From Nepenthes gracilis (lineage: Eukaryota; Streptophyta; Magnoliopsida; Caryophyllales; Nepenthaceae): a DNA stretch of 64,000 nucleotides. Position 1 is the stretch's first letter, and each line of letters begins with the position of its first letter. The position numbers were made by a program, and so were the translations under genes. The notes below the pieces were generated by a model, which was not told the DNA's origin, did not search any database, and worked only from the letters and a program-made list of their open reading frames with translations. The stretch spans positions 5,975,991-6,039,990 of the forward strand of contig BSYO01000024.1 in NCBI GenBank assembly GCA_033239525.1, given 5' to 3'. Positions 22,491 to 33,919 of the stretch are shown piece after piece.

Positions 22491-22577
22491 ATTAAGGGAA
22501 TTGAGTCCCACCGATTGTGATTAAGGGGATTGAGTCCCACCGATTGTGAATAAGGAATTGAGTCCCATTGGATATTG
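22491..22577. repeat. 29-bp repeat, three units, in the E1 5' LTR
   Basis: Units at 22491, 22520 and 22549 share AAGG...ATTGAGTCCCA. The first two differ at one or two bases; the third is more diverged. Confidence 0.85.
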
Positions 22578-23995
22578 AGAATCGTGACGTGAATGGAAGG
22601 GAGTCCACATTGTGCTTGTGATGATATAATCTCCTGGATGGAGATGTGTGTGATGAGATGATCTCTCGGTTGGAGATCTTGTGATGGGAATGAGATTTCC
22701 CCGAGATGTGATTGTGTGTGGCAAATGTGGGTTTTCCTCTCCAAGTGTTGAACCTAATCTTAAAACTAGGACCCTGAGTCGTATGGGTAGTATTCTTTAA
22801 TATACCATGTCCATCGCGGTGTGAACCCGAGGAATACTTGGCCACGTATTTCGGCCGCTCGTGGGAGCGGGTGATGTCTGTGGTATGCTTTAGGAAACTA
22901 CTGTGGAAGAACGAGGATTGCCCTTGACCCCGGGGGTGTGGGGTGTGTCTGTCGATGCTGCATATTGAGATGTAGTCGTCTGTGATGATTGTTGCACGGA
23001 TGCAACTGAGGGTCGTGTGCTACCGACCTAAAATAGTAGTCGTGGCTTTAGAATGTGTAGCGAACACATTCCTATCCTCGTTCTCTCGCATCGTTGGCTA
23101 GTACGGTCTACTAGCCGGGGTCCGTAAAGATGATGTAATAATAAAAATGAATAATGTTCAAGTTATGAAACGTGAGAAACCGTGTGAACCTAGTTATTCA
23201 AGATGAACCATGTGAATCCCGTGATCCAAGATGTAATCATGAAAACCATGAGAATCCAATGAATCCGACTGGTGAACAATCAGTGAAATCATGAGAACGG
23301 TAAGAATTAAGTGATCCCAGTTGTTCCTGTTCCCTCTCCTATTTCTTGATTATGGAGAGTGCATGTATTTCCTCTCGCTTCAGTTCTTATATATGTCTTG
23401 GAGGGGTGTTTTGATTACATTTGCTGAGCTGTTAGCTCACTCTTGCTGTTGTTGTTTTCCTTTCAGATGAGAACACTTAGCCGGCGCCGGATTGGTTAGA
23501 GTAAGGAAAGGCCTGCTTGTTGAGGCTGGCTGGACGGCGAGTGTAGAAGGATTTGGACTTAGAGTGGGATCGGATTGTGGACGACCACTCGGGATTGAGC
23601 GTGGCTTGTTATAGTTATTGTTTTATGGTTTTGTTATGTTCCCGCATTTTTGATGATTTAGTTATGCTTCCGCGTCTGTATAAATATGTTTTGAATTTGG
23701 TTTCATTAGATGTCATCTCTCTAGATCCAATATAGTAGGTTGTGTACTGTATTGGAGCCATGGATTATATGGCAGATGTGTGATCCTGTGTGGTGTGTTG
23801 TGGGCTTTAGTTAAGCCTTTGATAGATGTATGCTTGTTGCAGGGGATATTTAAACAGGTTGTATTTTTTGTTTTCATCCAGTTGCAGAGGCAATTCTGCC
23901 GGATTTTCTGTAGAATCCATAAGCATTAATTATGGACTATAGTTGTTTTGCCAATGACGGAGGTTATTCCATGGAGAATAATCCAGTCCGTCACA

Positions 23996-26900
23996 GTTGG
24001 TATCAGAGAAAAAGAGAGATGCCTTAGGTTTGATCTGAATCGTGTGCGGAAGCTTAGGTTTGATTAAGATTGACCGATTAAGTGAATAAAGGCATGTGAG
24101 GACTGAGTTAGTCCGGGTAGTTTTGGTTACCCCGATCCCAGAATTTAGACTAGCGCTAAGTTAGAAGCAGTAACTTTGTTCAAATGGCTAGCTTGTATCC
24201 TAGCCTGTGTTCTAGGAGTGGCTTGAGCCGAATTGCTTTGGTCTCAAGAGAATATTAGTAGTGGCTCCTGGATGGGGACTACTAGTATTGGATTGTCGAC
24301 TGTAGGTCGAGAGAGTATGGTGTGTCGAGACACCTGAGTTTGATTAATATTGATTGGATTTTTGGACTGATCAGAGTTGATTCGAGGCCTAGGGTAACTA
24401 ATCTCGGTTTGAGGTTTAAGTTTGATCGGTTCTTAGTTGGAGTCCTTGGATTGGTATTTTTCTTTGAAGGGTTGCCAGGTCAACCTAGAGAGCGTGATGA
24501 ATTGGGTGGAATTAAGATCGAGCATATGAAGCTCTAGGTTGGAAATTCATGAAGTGTCTGGACGTCTGGACAGTCCAGATCCTTTTGAGATTAAGATGTG
24601 GATTTTGAGGATTAAGATATCGTTGCGGTGACCCCATGTCTGATAAAAGACATGGCGTGCTGCCCCGTGATGGGTAGGAAGAGAGTTGACCTCAAGTGGT
24701 TGACGGGAGAAAGATCTTGGGTCTCGAGGATTAGAAAATATGGTCCCATGTGTTTTGGAAGTTTCTTGAATTGATTTTGTGTCGATGAGACTCTTGGGAG
24801 CATGTCTCAATAGTGGATAGTCCGATCACGAGATCTAAGGATGTCTTTAGCCATGGACATGCGGTGAAAAGGCTCGGTGTTTTTATATTGGAGTCCTAAG
24901 GTATGAACTCAAACTCAAAGTGTTAATGTCACTTGTCATGGTAGGAGGAAAGGTTCTAGGGTTTAGTATTGTGATATGATGTCATTTTGGGGATTCCGAA
25001 CCCATGTCGCAATTGTGTCTTGAAATTGTGTATTGGGGAGGACCTAGGCTTGGCAGTAATGACAAGGGCGACTTAGTATTCGGAAGGGCAAATGAAATAT
25101 GGCAGTGGCTGTTCATGGATGAATCTTGGACGAATGCTTCTCCGAAGAGATTTTGAAACTAGGATCTAAGTTATAGATAGTACGGATGTTGGATTGAGGA
25201 TGGTTTGTATCCTCTGATCTTGGAATGAAGAAATCCAGTGCCGTAGGATTAGAGTTCGGCGGTGATGGTGCATGAGGAAATATGTGGATTGTCGAGATTG
25301 GAAATGAAATTTCTCAATCTTGATGTCACAACACTTGTATTGTTGGGATCCTGATTATATATGTGATTTTGTGATCCCTAGGTTTATTTAATTAAGGATC
25401 CAAGTTCGTTGAAAGTGGTGTCGAGGTTGTGATATTTTTGGAGTTCGTGGATACGATTTGTTGGGTTAACTTGAATCGTCTTGTGGTACAAGCTTGGCGT
25501 GACGTTTAAATGATTTGGTCAGTAAGTTATCGGTTCGATCCGGGTTGTGTTGGTAAACCTATTGTGCCTTGTGATTGTATTGTGCGATTTTGGGTATGAA
25601 CTTGAGATAGTTAAAGTATTAAGTCTTAATCTGATCTTAATAGTTATTCGGTGGGCAAACTGCAGTGCTAATATGGTTGGATTGGTAAAAGATAACATCC
25701 GGCAATCAGGTTGTGGGATTTGAAGCATGAGTTTAAATTGATCGAGGTATCAAGAAATTGATATCGTCTTTCTTGTAGATCATTGGATCGAGGATGTCAT
25801 CAAAAGGAAGATTAGGTTGATGTATCTGTTGGTCAAGAATTCGAGGTTATGTCAAAATTGACGCCGATTGTTGAGGATTCCATGTAGAGCTGAGGAGATA
25901 TCAGTTTTGCATCGTGTGAAATACTCCAGAACATTCGAGGTAAATAAGATGGGCCAATCAGGTTGTTCGTGAATTTTGGAATGGGGTTGCCTAGGAGATT
26001 GATGGTTTGATAATTAGACTTTGTGAATGGACAGGCATAGTTTTGGGCCATCGTGAAGACTTGATGAATTTTAAGATTGATTTGGGTCCATAGCGTGTTA
26101 ATTATGGATCATTGGAAGATGTAGCCCGGGTGGTATTCAGGTTAAGGATATGGCCACTACGAAGTTCAGGAAACGTTGTTTGGGTTTTGTTGATTCGTTG
26201 GCGTTTCATAAAATTTTATGGGTTTGATTTTTAGCCATATCTGGGTCCATGTTGAGGGGACTTCATTGAGGAATTCAAAGATATCAATGGCATGTACAAT
26301 TACTTAAGGATTGAGTCATGATTTGCGGATGGCTGATAATTCGCATGGCCCATTGAGAAAGGAATGCGAATTTAGTTGAGAAAATGCCTTCCTAAGCTTG
26401 TGGCTTTGTGATTGCGTGATTTGAGGACTTAGGATTTTAAGTAGTGGCTGATTGGGGAGGCCGATTTGTGTCGTGGAAATGTACAGTCATATTGAATCTA
26501 ACCGGATAGGGTGATTGACGTTCGTGACATTTGGGTTGACCCCTAATGGGTCTGATAAGTTCTTGTGGAATGTTATATCTTTGAGATAAGTGGGGGAGAA
26601 GTTCAGGATTGGTGTACCCTCCCACGTGTATGTCGGAATTGGCCATTGAGGTTTTCATTTTGAAAACTCAGGAGTATTGTCTTTGGAGATAGGAAGATGA
26701 TCATATGGTCTTGCATGTGGTCAGATTTGTTTAAAAGTTGAGAAGTGAACCTCGGTGTTTTCCTTGGGAATGTAGACATCAATGTTGGCAATTGATGCTA
26801 TGAGTCTTTGGATTTGTATGTCTTGAAGTTTTATAAGGAGATGTAAAAGATGAATCGCTTGTAAGTCCAAATGATTGGGTGATAGAATGTCATGTTTTTG

Positions 26901-27499
26901 TTGGGAGATAGAACCGTATTCAGATTGGGTTCAGTTGGCTTGTGAAATGCCAATGGGGTCTTGAGGTTACTAGGCAATCAGAATTTTGAGATTTAGGGTA
27001 AGGATTGAAAGTCTTGTCAATTTTTGGGCGATCGTTATGAATGTAGCGTAATTGGCTGATTTGGGGATTAATCAGAGTAGCGCAGCGGAAGCGTTGTGGG
27101 CCCGTGGCTCAGAGGTTTCTAGATATGGTTGAGATTCCAGTGACCGATTTCTTTCGAGGCTTGGAATGAATTGAAGGGAAAATTCATTGACCCGTTTGAA
27201 GTGTCGGTTTGAGTTGGAAGATGTTCGGCATTATTGTAGATCGCTTTTGGGAATTAGAGGATCGTTATACGGTCTTCCTCGTGCTGTGGTTGAGAGAATC
27301 GGTAAGTGTCTCAGTTGAATCGTTCTGTGAGGCTAAGGATTTGTTTTGCGTTGATGATTAGAACGACTAATGCTTGAGGATCCTAGAATAAGCATTGTCC
27401 GAGGAAATGATTTCGGAGCTCGAGGAAGATTACCTCTCATTATGAGAATTCAAGATCTGTTAAATTTCGAGGATGAAATTTTTATAAGTGGAAGAGAGT
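23996..27499 (+). other. E1 internal region, non-coding
   Basis: 3.5 kb with no frame above about 90 codons and no gag, protease, reverse transcriptase or integrase motif in any frame. A perfect 8-bp stem with a 6-base loop lies at 24634-24655 (CCATGTCT/AGACATGG) and recurs in E3. The polypurine-rich tract AAGTGGAAGAGAG (27487-27499) precedes the 3' LTR. Confidence 0.8.
23997..24008 (+). other. E1 primer binding site (initiator tRNA-Met)
   Basis: TTGGTATCAGAG lies one base after the 5' LTR. Confidence 0.85.
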
Positions 27500-30400
27500 T
27501 GTGAGGTTCCGAGTTAAGAAAATAATAATTAGAAGGCAATTAAGTTAATATAGGTGTATCATGGTCAAAAGGTATAAGAGGAATCGGATGAAGAGCTCAA
27601 AGAGCCAAAAATCGATAAATCGGGAATGAAAACTGTAAACCGTGAAATGTTGCTTTGTGAATAAGATTTTGGGTTTTAAATCATGATAATCATGACTTAT
27701 TAAGGTGATATAATCAAAAATAAAGTCCAAGGATGTGAAAGATTGGGTTAGAAGGGTCAAAACGGGTCCCGAACGGCGAAAACACGACGTAGGCTTGCTG
27801 CAGGCTTGCCGCGGGCCAGACCCGCGCCCTCTGGGCGCTCGAGCCGTGGCGCGAGCAGAAAAACCAGAAGCGAGCCCGCTCGCTGGCCGCTCGAGCTGCG
27901 CTCGAGCGGTGGACAGCCGTGGCGCGGCTGCTCGCTTCCCGCTCGAGCGGTGCGTGCAGTATAAAAACCCGTCGCGCTTTCCCTCCTCTCATTCTCGCAT
28001 GGGTTTAGGGTTTTAGAGAGAGAGAGGACGTCGATCCTTGAGAGAGAAGGAAGGAGATCGAGGCCCAGGAGTCCAGATCCGTCCGAGAGCAAGGTATAAA
28101 AGTGAAAGCACGCGTCGAGGCAAGTGTTCTCATACCCACTTCTTGTTCTCTTTCGATATTTTATGTGTTTTCGTTGGGTATTTTGTGTCGATATCCACGG
28201 TGAACGGTAGAATCTCAAAACCCATGACTATGGGTTAGGGAATACGTAGTTGTTTGGCCGAATCGTGTCCGTTTCGTCCGGTTTGGTTTCACCGAAATCC
28301 TAACCCACGAAAATTTGGGATTTCCCATTTCTCAGATGTGTATCATGAAATTGACCTCAAAATGTGAATCCCCACGTCCCAATGATGCATATATGTCGGC
28401 CGCGGGTTCGATTTCGCACGTTTTGACCCGTTCGCGGCGTCCGAGCCCTCTAAACGGGCGCTGTTACTGTTCACCCGAGACTGGAGGTGATAATTGCGCG
28501 TTGTCGCCTTCGTAAAATGATGGAATGATGCTAGAATGTGAATCCACGTGTTCCAATTGTGTGTATATATCGACCGGATGCCGAATCCCGCAAGATTTGA
28601 CCCATTCGTGGCATCCGGGAGCCTTAAAAGTTCCCCGTTGTGGATAATCCGAAAATGAATGGGAAGTTACATACTTCCACCCTCGTGATAAGTTAAATCG
28701 AACCCAAATGTGAAATCTCGTGTACAAAGAGTGTGTACGAATCCACCGGACGTCCAATTTCCAAGTATCGAACCGTGTACGGTGTCCGGGTGTTCAAAAT
28801 GAGATCCGATCATGATCACCCAAAATGAAATGAGAAATGTAAAGTGATATGCCTTCAAAATCGTTGTGAAAGTAACATTTAACTGATTAAACGTAAATGT
28901 AGGCCCCGAATGTGAATCCGTGTGCTGGAGGCAAGGGAATGAGTCTCAGAGGTTTCAAAGTGACTTGTGATCGTCTGAGGTATGAAATCTAATCTCTGTT
29001 GTGAACTTGGAATGATTTGTTGTGGATTAAGGGAATTGAGTCCCACCGATTGTGATTAAGGGGATTGAGTCCCACCGATTGTGAATAAGGAATTGAGTCC
29101 CATTGGATATTGAGAATCGTGACGTGAATGGAAGGGAGTCCACATTGTGCTTGTGATGATATAATCTCCTGGATGGAGATGTGTGTGATGAGATGATCTC
29201 TCGGTTGGAGATCTTGTGATGGGAATGAGATTTCCCCGAGATGTGATTGTGTGTGGCAAATGTGGGTTTTCCTCTCCAAGTGTTGAACCTAATCTTAAAA
29301 CTAGGACCCCGAGTCGTATGGGTAGTATTCTTTAATATACCATGTCCATCGCGGTGTGAACCCGAGGAATACTTGGCCACGTATTTCGGCCGCTCGTGGG
29401 AGCGGGTGATGTCTGTGGTATGCTTTAGGAAACTACTGTGGAAGAACGAGGATTGCCCTTGACCCCGGGGTGTGGGGGGTGTCTGTCGTCTTGCCGCATA
29501 TTGAGATGTAGTCGTCAGTGATGATTGTTGCACGGATGCAAACCGAGGGTCGTGTGCTACCGACCTAAAATAGTAGTCGTGGGCTTTAGAATGTGTAGCG
29601 AACACATTCCTATCCTCGTTCTCTCAGATCGTTGGCTAGTACGGTCTACTAGCCGGGTCCGTAAAGATGATGTAATAATAAAAATGAATAATGTTCAAGT
29701 TATGAAACGTGAGAAACCGTGTGAACCTAGTTATTCAAGATGAACCATGTGAATCCCGTGATCCAAGATGTAATCATGAAAACCATGAGAATCCAATGAA
29801 TCCGACTGGTGAACAATCAGTGAAATCATGAGAACGGTAAGAATTAAGTGATCCCAGTTGTTCCTGTTCCCTCTCCTATTTCTTGATTATGGAGAGTGCA
29901 TGTATTTCCTCTTGCTTCAGTTCTTATATATGTCTTGGAGGGGTGTTTATGATTACATTTACTGAGCTGTTAGCTCACTTTTGCTGTTGTTATTTTCCTT
30001 TCAGATGAGAACACTTAGCCGGCGCCGGATTGATTAGAGCAAGGAGAGGCCTGCTTGTTGTGGCTGGCTGGATGGCGAGTGCAGAAGGATTTGGACTTAG
30101 AGTGGGATCGGATTGCGGACGGCCACTCGGGATTGAGCGTGGCTCGTTATAGTTATTGTTTTATGGTTTTGTTATGTTTCCGCATTTTTGATGATTTAGT
30201 TATGCTTCCGCGTCTGTATAAATATGTTTTGAGTTTGGTTTCATTAGATGGTATCTCTCTAGATCCAATATAGTAGGTTGTGTACTGTATTGGAGCCATG
30301 GATTATATGGCAGATGTGTGATCCTGTGTGGCGTGTTGTAGGCTTTGAGTTAAGCCTTTGATAGATGTGTACTTGTTACAGGGGATATTTAAACAGGTTG

Positions 30401-30534
30401 TATTTTTGGTTTTCGTCCAGTTACAGAGGGAATTCTGCCGGATTTTCTGTAGAATCCATAAGCATTAATTATGGACTATAGTTGTGTTGCCAATGATGGA
30501 GGTTATTCCATGGAGAATAATCCGGTCTGTCACA
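27500..30534 (+). repeat. E1 3' LTR (3035 bp)
   Basis: Starts TGTGAGGTTCCGAG and ends TCACA. Near-identical to the 5' LTR. Differences cluster in the CTCGAG region, for example a GCGACG against CACGACG change near 21233 and 27783, and a shorter cluster. Confidence 0.93.
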
Positions 30535-31962
30535 CACCCCCTTTTTCTTAATGCCCTGAAAGAAAAAGGGCTCCGTTTCGGGAATATTAAAACAAACCCG
30601 CTTTATAAAACAGTTAATATTGGCATGGTATTTAGCTATCTTGTCCATTTCTAGAATCACGTCAAAATCGCCCGTATTCAACAATACTAAATCCACAACC
30701 GAATGGTTCCCATTCACGTCAACTATACATTCCGGATACATAACATCCGTAATAACAGAAGATCCAGCATGGGTACACACAGACAGTTCACAATCCAAAT
30801 TACACGGGGCAGATGCAATACAGCATGCAAATCGCGGGGAAACAAAGGAATGGGTAGACCCCGAGTCAAATAATATGAATGCAGAAACTCCACAAATAGA
30901 ATGGGTACCTTTCACAACATTCGGAGATGCCTTCGGATCTTGAACAGCCACGACGAAAGCCTTTGCCGAGACAGTAGGCTTCTTTCTTTCTAACCTTGGA
31001 GGTATTGGACAGTCCCTGTACAGGTGGCCTTGCTGCCCACATCTGAAACACGCTCCCGATATCTTACGGTATGCTTGTCCTGGATGTTTCCTCCCACAGA
31101 AGGTACAGTTTTCAGCCGACGCTCTAGCACCGGTTACTGACTGAGCCTGTACTATACTCTTTCCCTTGTCAGCCACCCTAGTTTTCTTGGACTGCCCAGA
31201 GGACCCCGCAGCAGATTCGGTACTCACTCCCACTCGACTAGCGGTCCTCTTTGCATAGAATCTCTCCGTCTCCACTTCCTTCTCATAAATCACTGCTCTG
31301 TCCAGGATCTCGGCATAAGTTTGGAGTTTTAAAACAGATAATAACTTTCTAATGTCATCCCGTAACCCTTACAGGAACTTATTCGCTTTCCTCTGCTCAT
31401 CCTCTACGTACAAAGGTGCAAAATGAGACAGCTCAGTGAACTTGGCATCATACTCTTTGACCGTCATGTTCCCTTATCTCAATCTCGTAAATTCTTGCTC
31501 CTTCTGATCTCGGAGACTGGACGGAAAGTACTTTTTCAGAAATGCATCCTCAAACATCTCCCAGGTAATGACATCATTAGGCACTCCCATCACCCTTTTC
31601 TGCATATCCCACCAACTATCAGCTTCACCTTTCAACTTGTATGCTGCAAAGGTGACCTTTTCACGATCGGTACAACCAAGCACAGCGAATATCTTCTTCA
31701 TCCTTTTCAACCACACGTCTGCTTCATCCGGATCAGGCTTTCCTAGGAAGCCCGGTGTTCGTTCAGCTGTGAATCTATCATATGTCGTAGGACCAAGAAG
31801 TGTCGAAGCTTACTCGGGTGCAGGAATCAGAGCCATATGCTTTTGCTCGACAGATTTTATTACATTGGTCATCCTCTCCAATAGATCAATATAAGCTGCC
31901 TCTCTATCATAGGGCGTGCTAGCGCCACCGTGGTCATTCCTTCTACCTCTTCTACTTGCCAT
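30535..31962 (-). pseudogene. E0 gag-protease polyprotein, three nonsense codons
   Basis: A single frame runs from ATG at 31962 (MASRRGRRNDHGG) to the E1 insertion. Codons at 31812-31810, 31476-31474 and 31371-31369 are all TAA. In order: a Retrotrans_gag core (about 31750-31450, WLKRMKKIFAVLGC and GEADSWWDMQKR); a Ser/Lys-rich linker; a zinc knuckle CFRCGQQGHLYRDC (31050-31009); and an aspartic protease with active-site DSGSTHSF (from 30867). There are no frameshifts, which is unusual for such an old copy. Gag would package element RNA and the protease would mature the polyprotein. This copy cannot make a full product. Confidence 0.85.
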
Positions 31963-32182
31963 CCTATAATCGAGGTAAACACAAAGTTATAAGGACAAGG
32001 ATCCAATGGAATGAGAAAGAAATATTCAACAGTTTTAAGAAATTTCCAACCTGGCCTAAGAATCAATCTCTTAAGGGTCTTAGTTGTCTTAACTTTCTCA
32101 ACTTTTCATATGGGAGTTCTATTCGGAGATTCAAACCTATGCTTCCGCTTTTCGATCAATTAATTCCTAAGGCATCTCAATT

Positions 32183-32194
32183 CTCTAATACCAA
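32183..32194 (-). other. E0 primer binding site (initiator tRNA-Met)
   Basis: TTGGTATTAGAG lies one base after the LTR end TCACA. It resembles the complement of plant initiator tRNA-Met 3' end (TGGTATCAGAG) with one transition. Confidence 0.8.
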
Positions 32195-32734
32195 ATGTGA
32201 CGGATTGGATTTTTTTATTTTCCTCAAAAGCTTCCGCAAGATAAGAATATGGTTAACTTACAAGCACACAACTAACAATTATCCACAATTTTTCCTACAG
32301 CATTCATACACAGCACCACATGTGCCATCTATGGCGCAAATCTATAAAAAAAACGTTAGCTACACTAACAGTTCAATAACGAGATGCCGCCTAGGACCTG
32401 TACAATATATCCAAAGTTTAGAGCGAAAGCTAAACTATTAACCTGCAGAAGCATAGTTTTCTTTTTCCATCAGATACATTGTATGCATTCTATACAAAAC
32501 CCACATGTGTATGAAAATCTATAGATACAAGATCAGTATACAAAATCACATGATCAATCAAGTCTTTACGTCAACAGGCTCTCCCAAAATGGCTCCAAAA
32601 TACTTTAGGTCCTCAAAAGTCTTTAGAATTTTTTTTGGTCACTCCTTCTCATCGAGCACTAACTCTACTGTCTCATCTGGAGGGAAAAAAACAATAAAAC
32701 AGTGAGCCGGGGCCCAACAAGGTACATGCATATG

Positions 32735-33919
32735 TTTTTTTGGTAAGTAAGTAAATGACATTAAATTAAAATAAAGTACAAAATAAATATTCTAACTCCA
32801 AGTGTTTTGCCAACTTAGAGGTAGAACACCAAGTTAGGGCATTCCCGAGTATCACCATGAACCAAGTCATAAAATTGAAAGAAATATCAACACAAAAACC
32901 AACTAGATGAGCAACATCTAAATCAGCCAAAAACAACTCAGCCCAATAACACATCACCGAGCACGAACACGAGGAACTGCAATGCCAAGCAGCAAAAGTA
33001 TACACCCCAGAACCTACTGTGACGCAACCAGATACCCCTGACAAAGCTAATCCGAACCAGCAAATCTGGCAGCAATTCAGCCGAAGTAAGTCGCCACGTC
33101 AGCTAGGCCACGTCAGGAAGGCCAACCCGGCCAAAATTCCATGACAGTCAATGCAACCCGGCAGCATTCCCAAACGGCAATTATACACATCTCAGAGTAC
33201 AAGCTATCCGCTTCCAAAACTACAGCTAACATATGCAGTCCATGTCAGCAGTCAAGACCGGCCCCGCCTCCACATCAGCTATAAACCATTCAATATCACA
33301 TTGGACGCAATCCAGAGCGGCTTTTAAAGCCATCCCGAGCAAGAAGAACCATTCGGCCTTCAGTTTTACAACCGGAAAGCAAGGATTACAGGCCACATCG
33401 ACGAGTCCATGTCAGCAAATCCAAACCATCCAAAGTAGCAAATCAGCTAACCATCCAAAGCAGAATACCAAGAGTATAGCATCTGAATCAACAGACAAAA
33501 CAGTAGCAATGAGCCAAAGCAAGGGCATAAGCAAACACCTATACTCCTACAGGACTTCATCCCCATGCCAAGATAGGCCAACAGACCATCAAAAATCATG
33601 CAACAGATCCTTAAAAGGGCCTCCACACCATCCACACCCCAAACCCACACGGCCAGCCAACTTAAGAGAAGGCACTGGAACTAGAGGTGTCTTTTGGTTT
33701 TCAGGAAGCAGAATTTCTACGTCTACTGGCCTTAGCCTTCTTCTAGGCTTTGTGTTCCATGGAAACCATCTCTCGAAAGGTACGGCAAGATGTCTACAAC
33801 TCCTTACACATGGGAACTTCCTGCACCGACCTTCACAACCCAAGATCCAAAGAATTTCCATGGCAACCAGAGTCAATCCCACTATGGCCTTTGCCATCCA
33901 GGGAGTATTTCTGAGATAT
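32735..33919 (-). other. LINE B 3' region, no ORF2
   Basis: 1.2 kb without endonuclease or reverse transcriptase motifs in any frame. Short open frames here (for example 33447-33650) have no family signal. The 3'-most 100 bases resemble LINE C and LINE A (GTTAGGGCATTCCCGAG near 32835). Confidence 0.6.

Larger units (their letters stand above)
20949..23995 (+). repeat. E1 5' LTR (3047 bp)
   Basis: Bounded by TGTGA and TCACA. It contains a GC-rich CTCGAG cluster (21277-21410), a TATA box, ~173-bp degenerate modules (from 21826), a 29-bp triple repeat (22491-22577) and small stem-loops (22629-22678). Confidence 0.93.
20949..30534 (+). mobile_element. E1: complete non-coding LTR retrotransposon (LARD type)
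   Basis: Two LTRs, each starting TGTGAGGTTCCGAG and ending TCACA, flank a 3.5-kb interior with a primer site and polypurine tract but no gag or pol. The target duplication CACCC is perfect (20944-20948 and 30535-30539). Large LTRs plus a non-coding interior of this size is the definition of a LARD, which needs proteins from another element. LTR differences are few and mostly C/T and G/A, so this is among the younger insertions in the window. Confidence 0.93.

Noticed and set aside
21808..22845. Minus-strand frames of 90-190 codons repeated in E1 and E3 LTRs
   Set aside because: They recur only because LTRs repeat; they run antisense to the LTR, lack motifs and are broken differently in E3.
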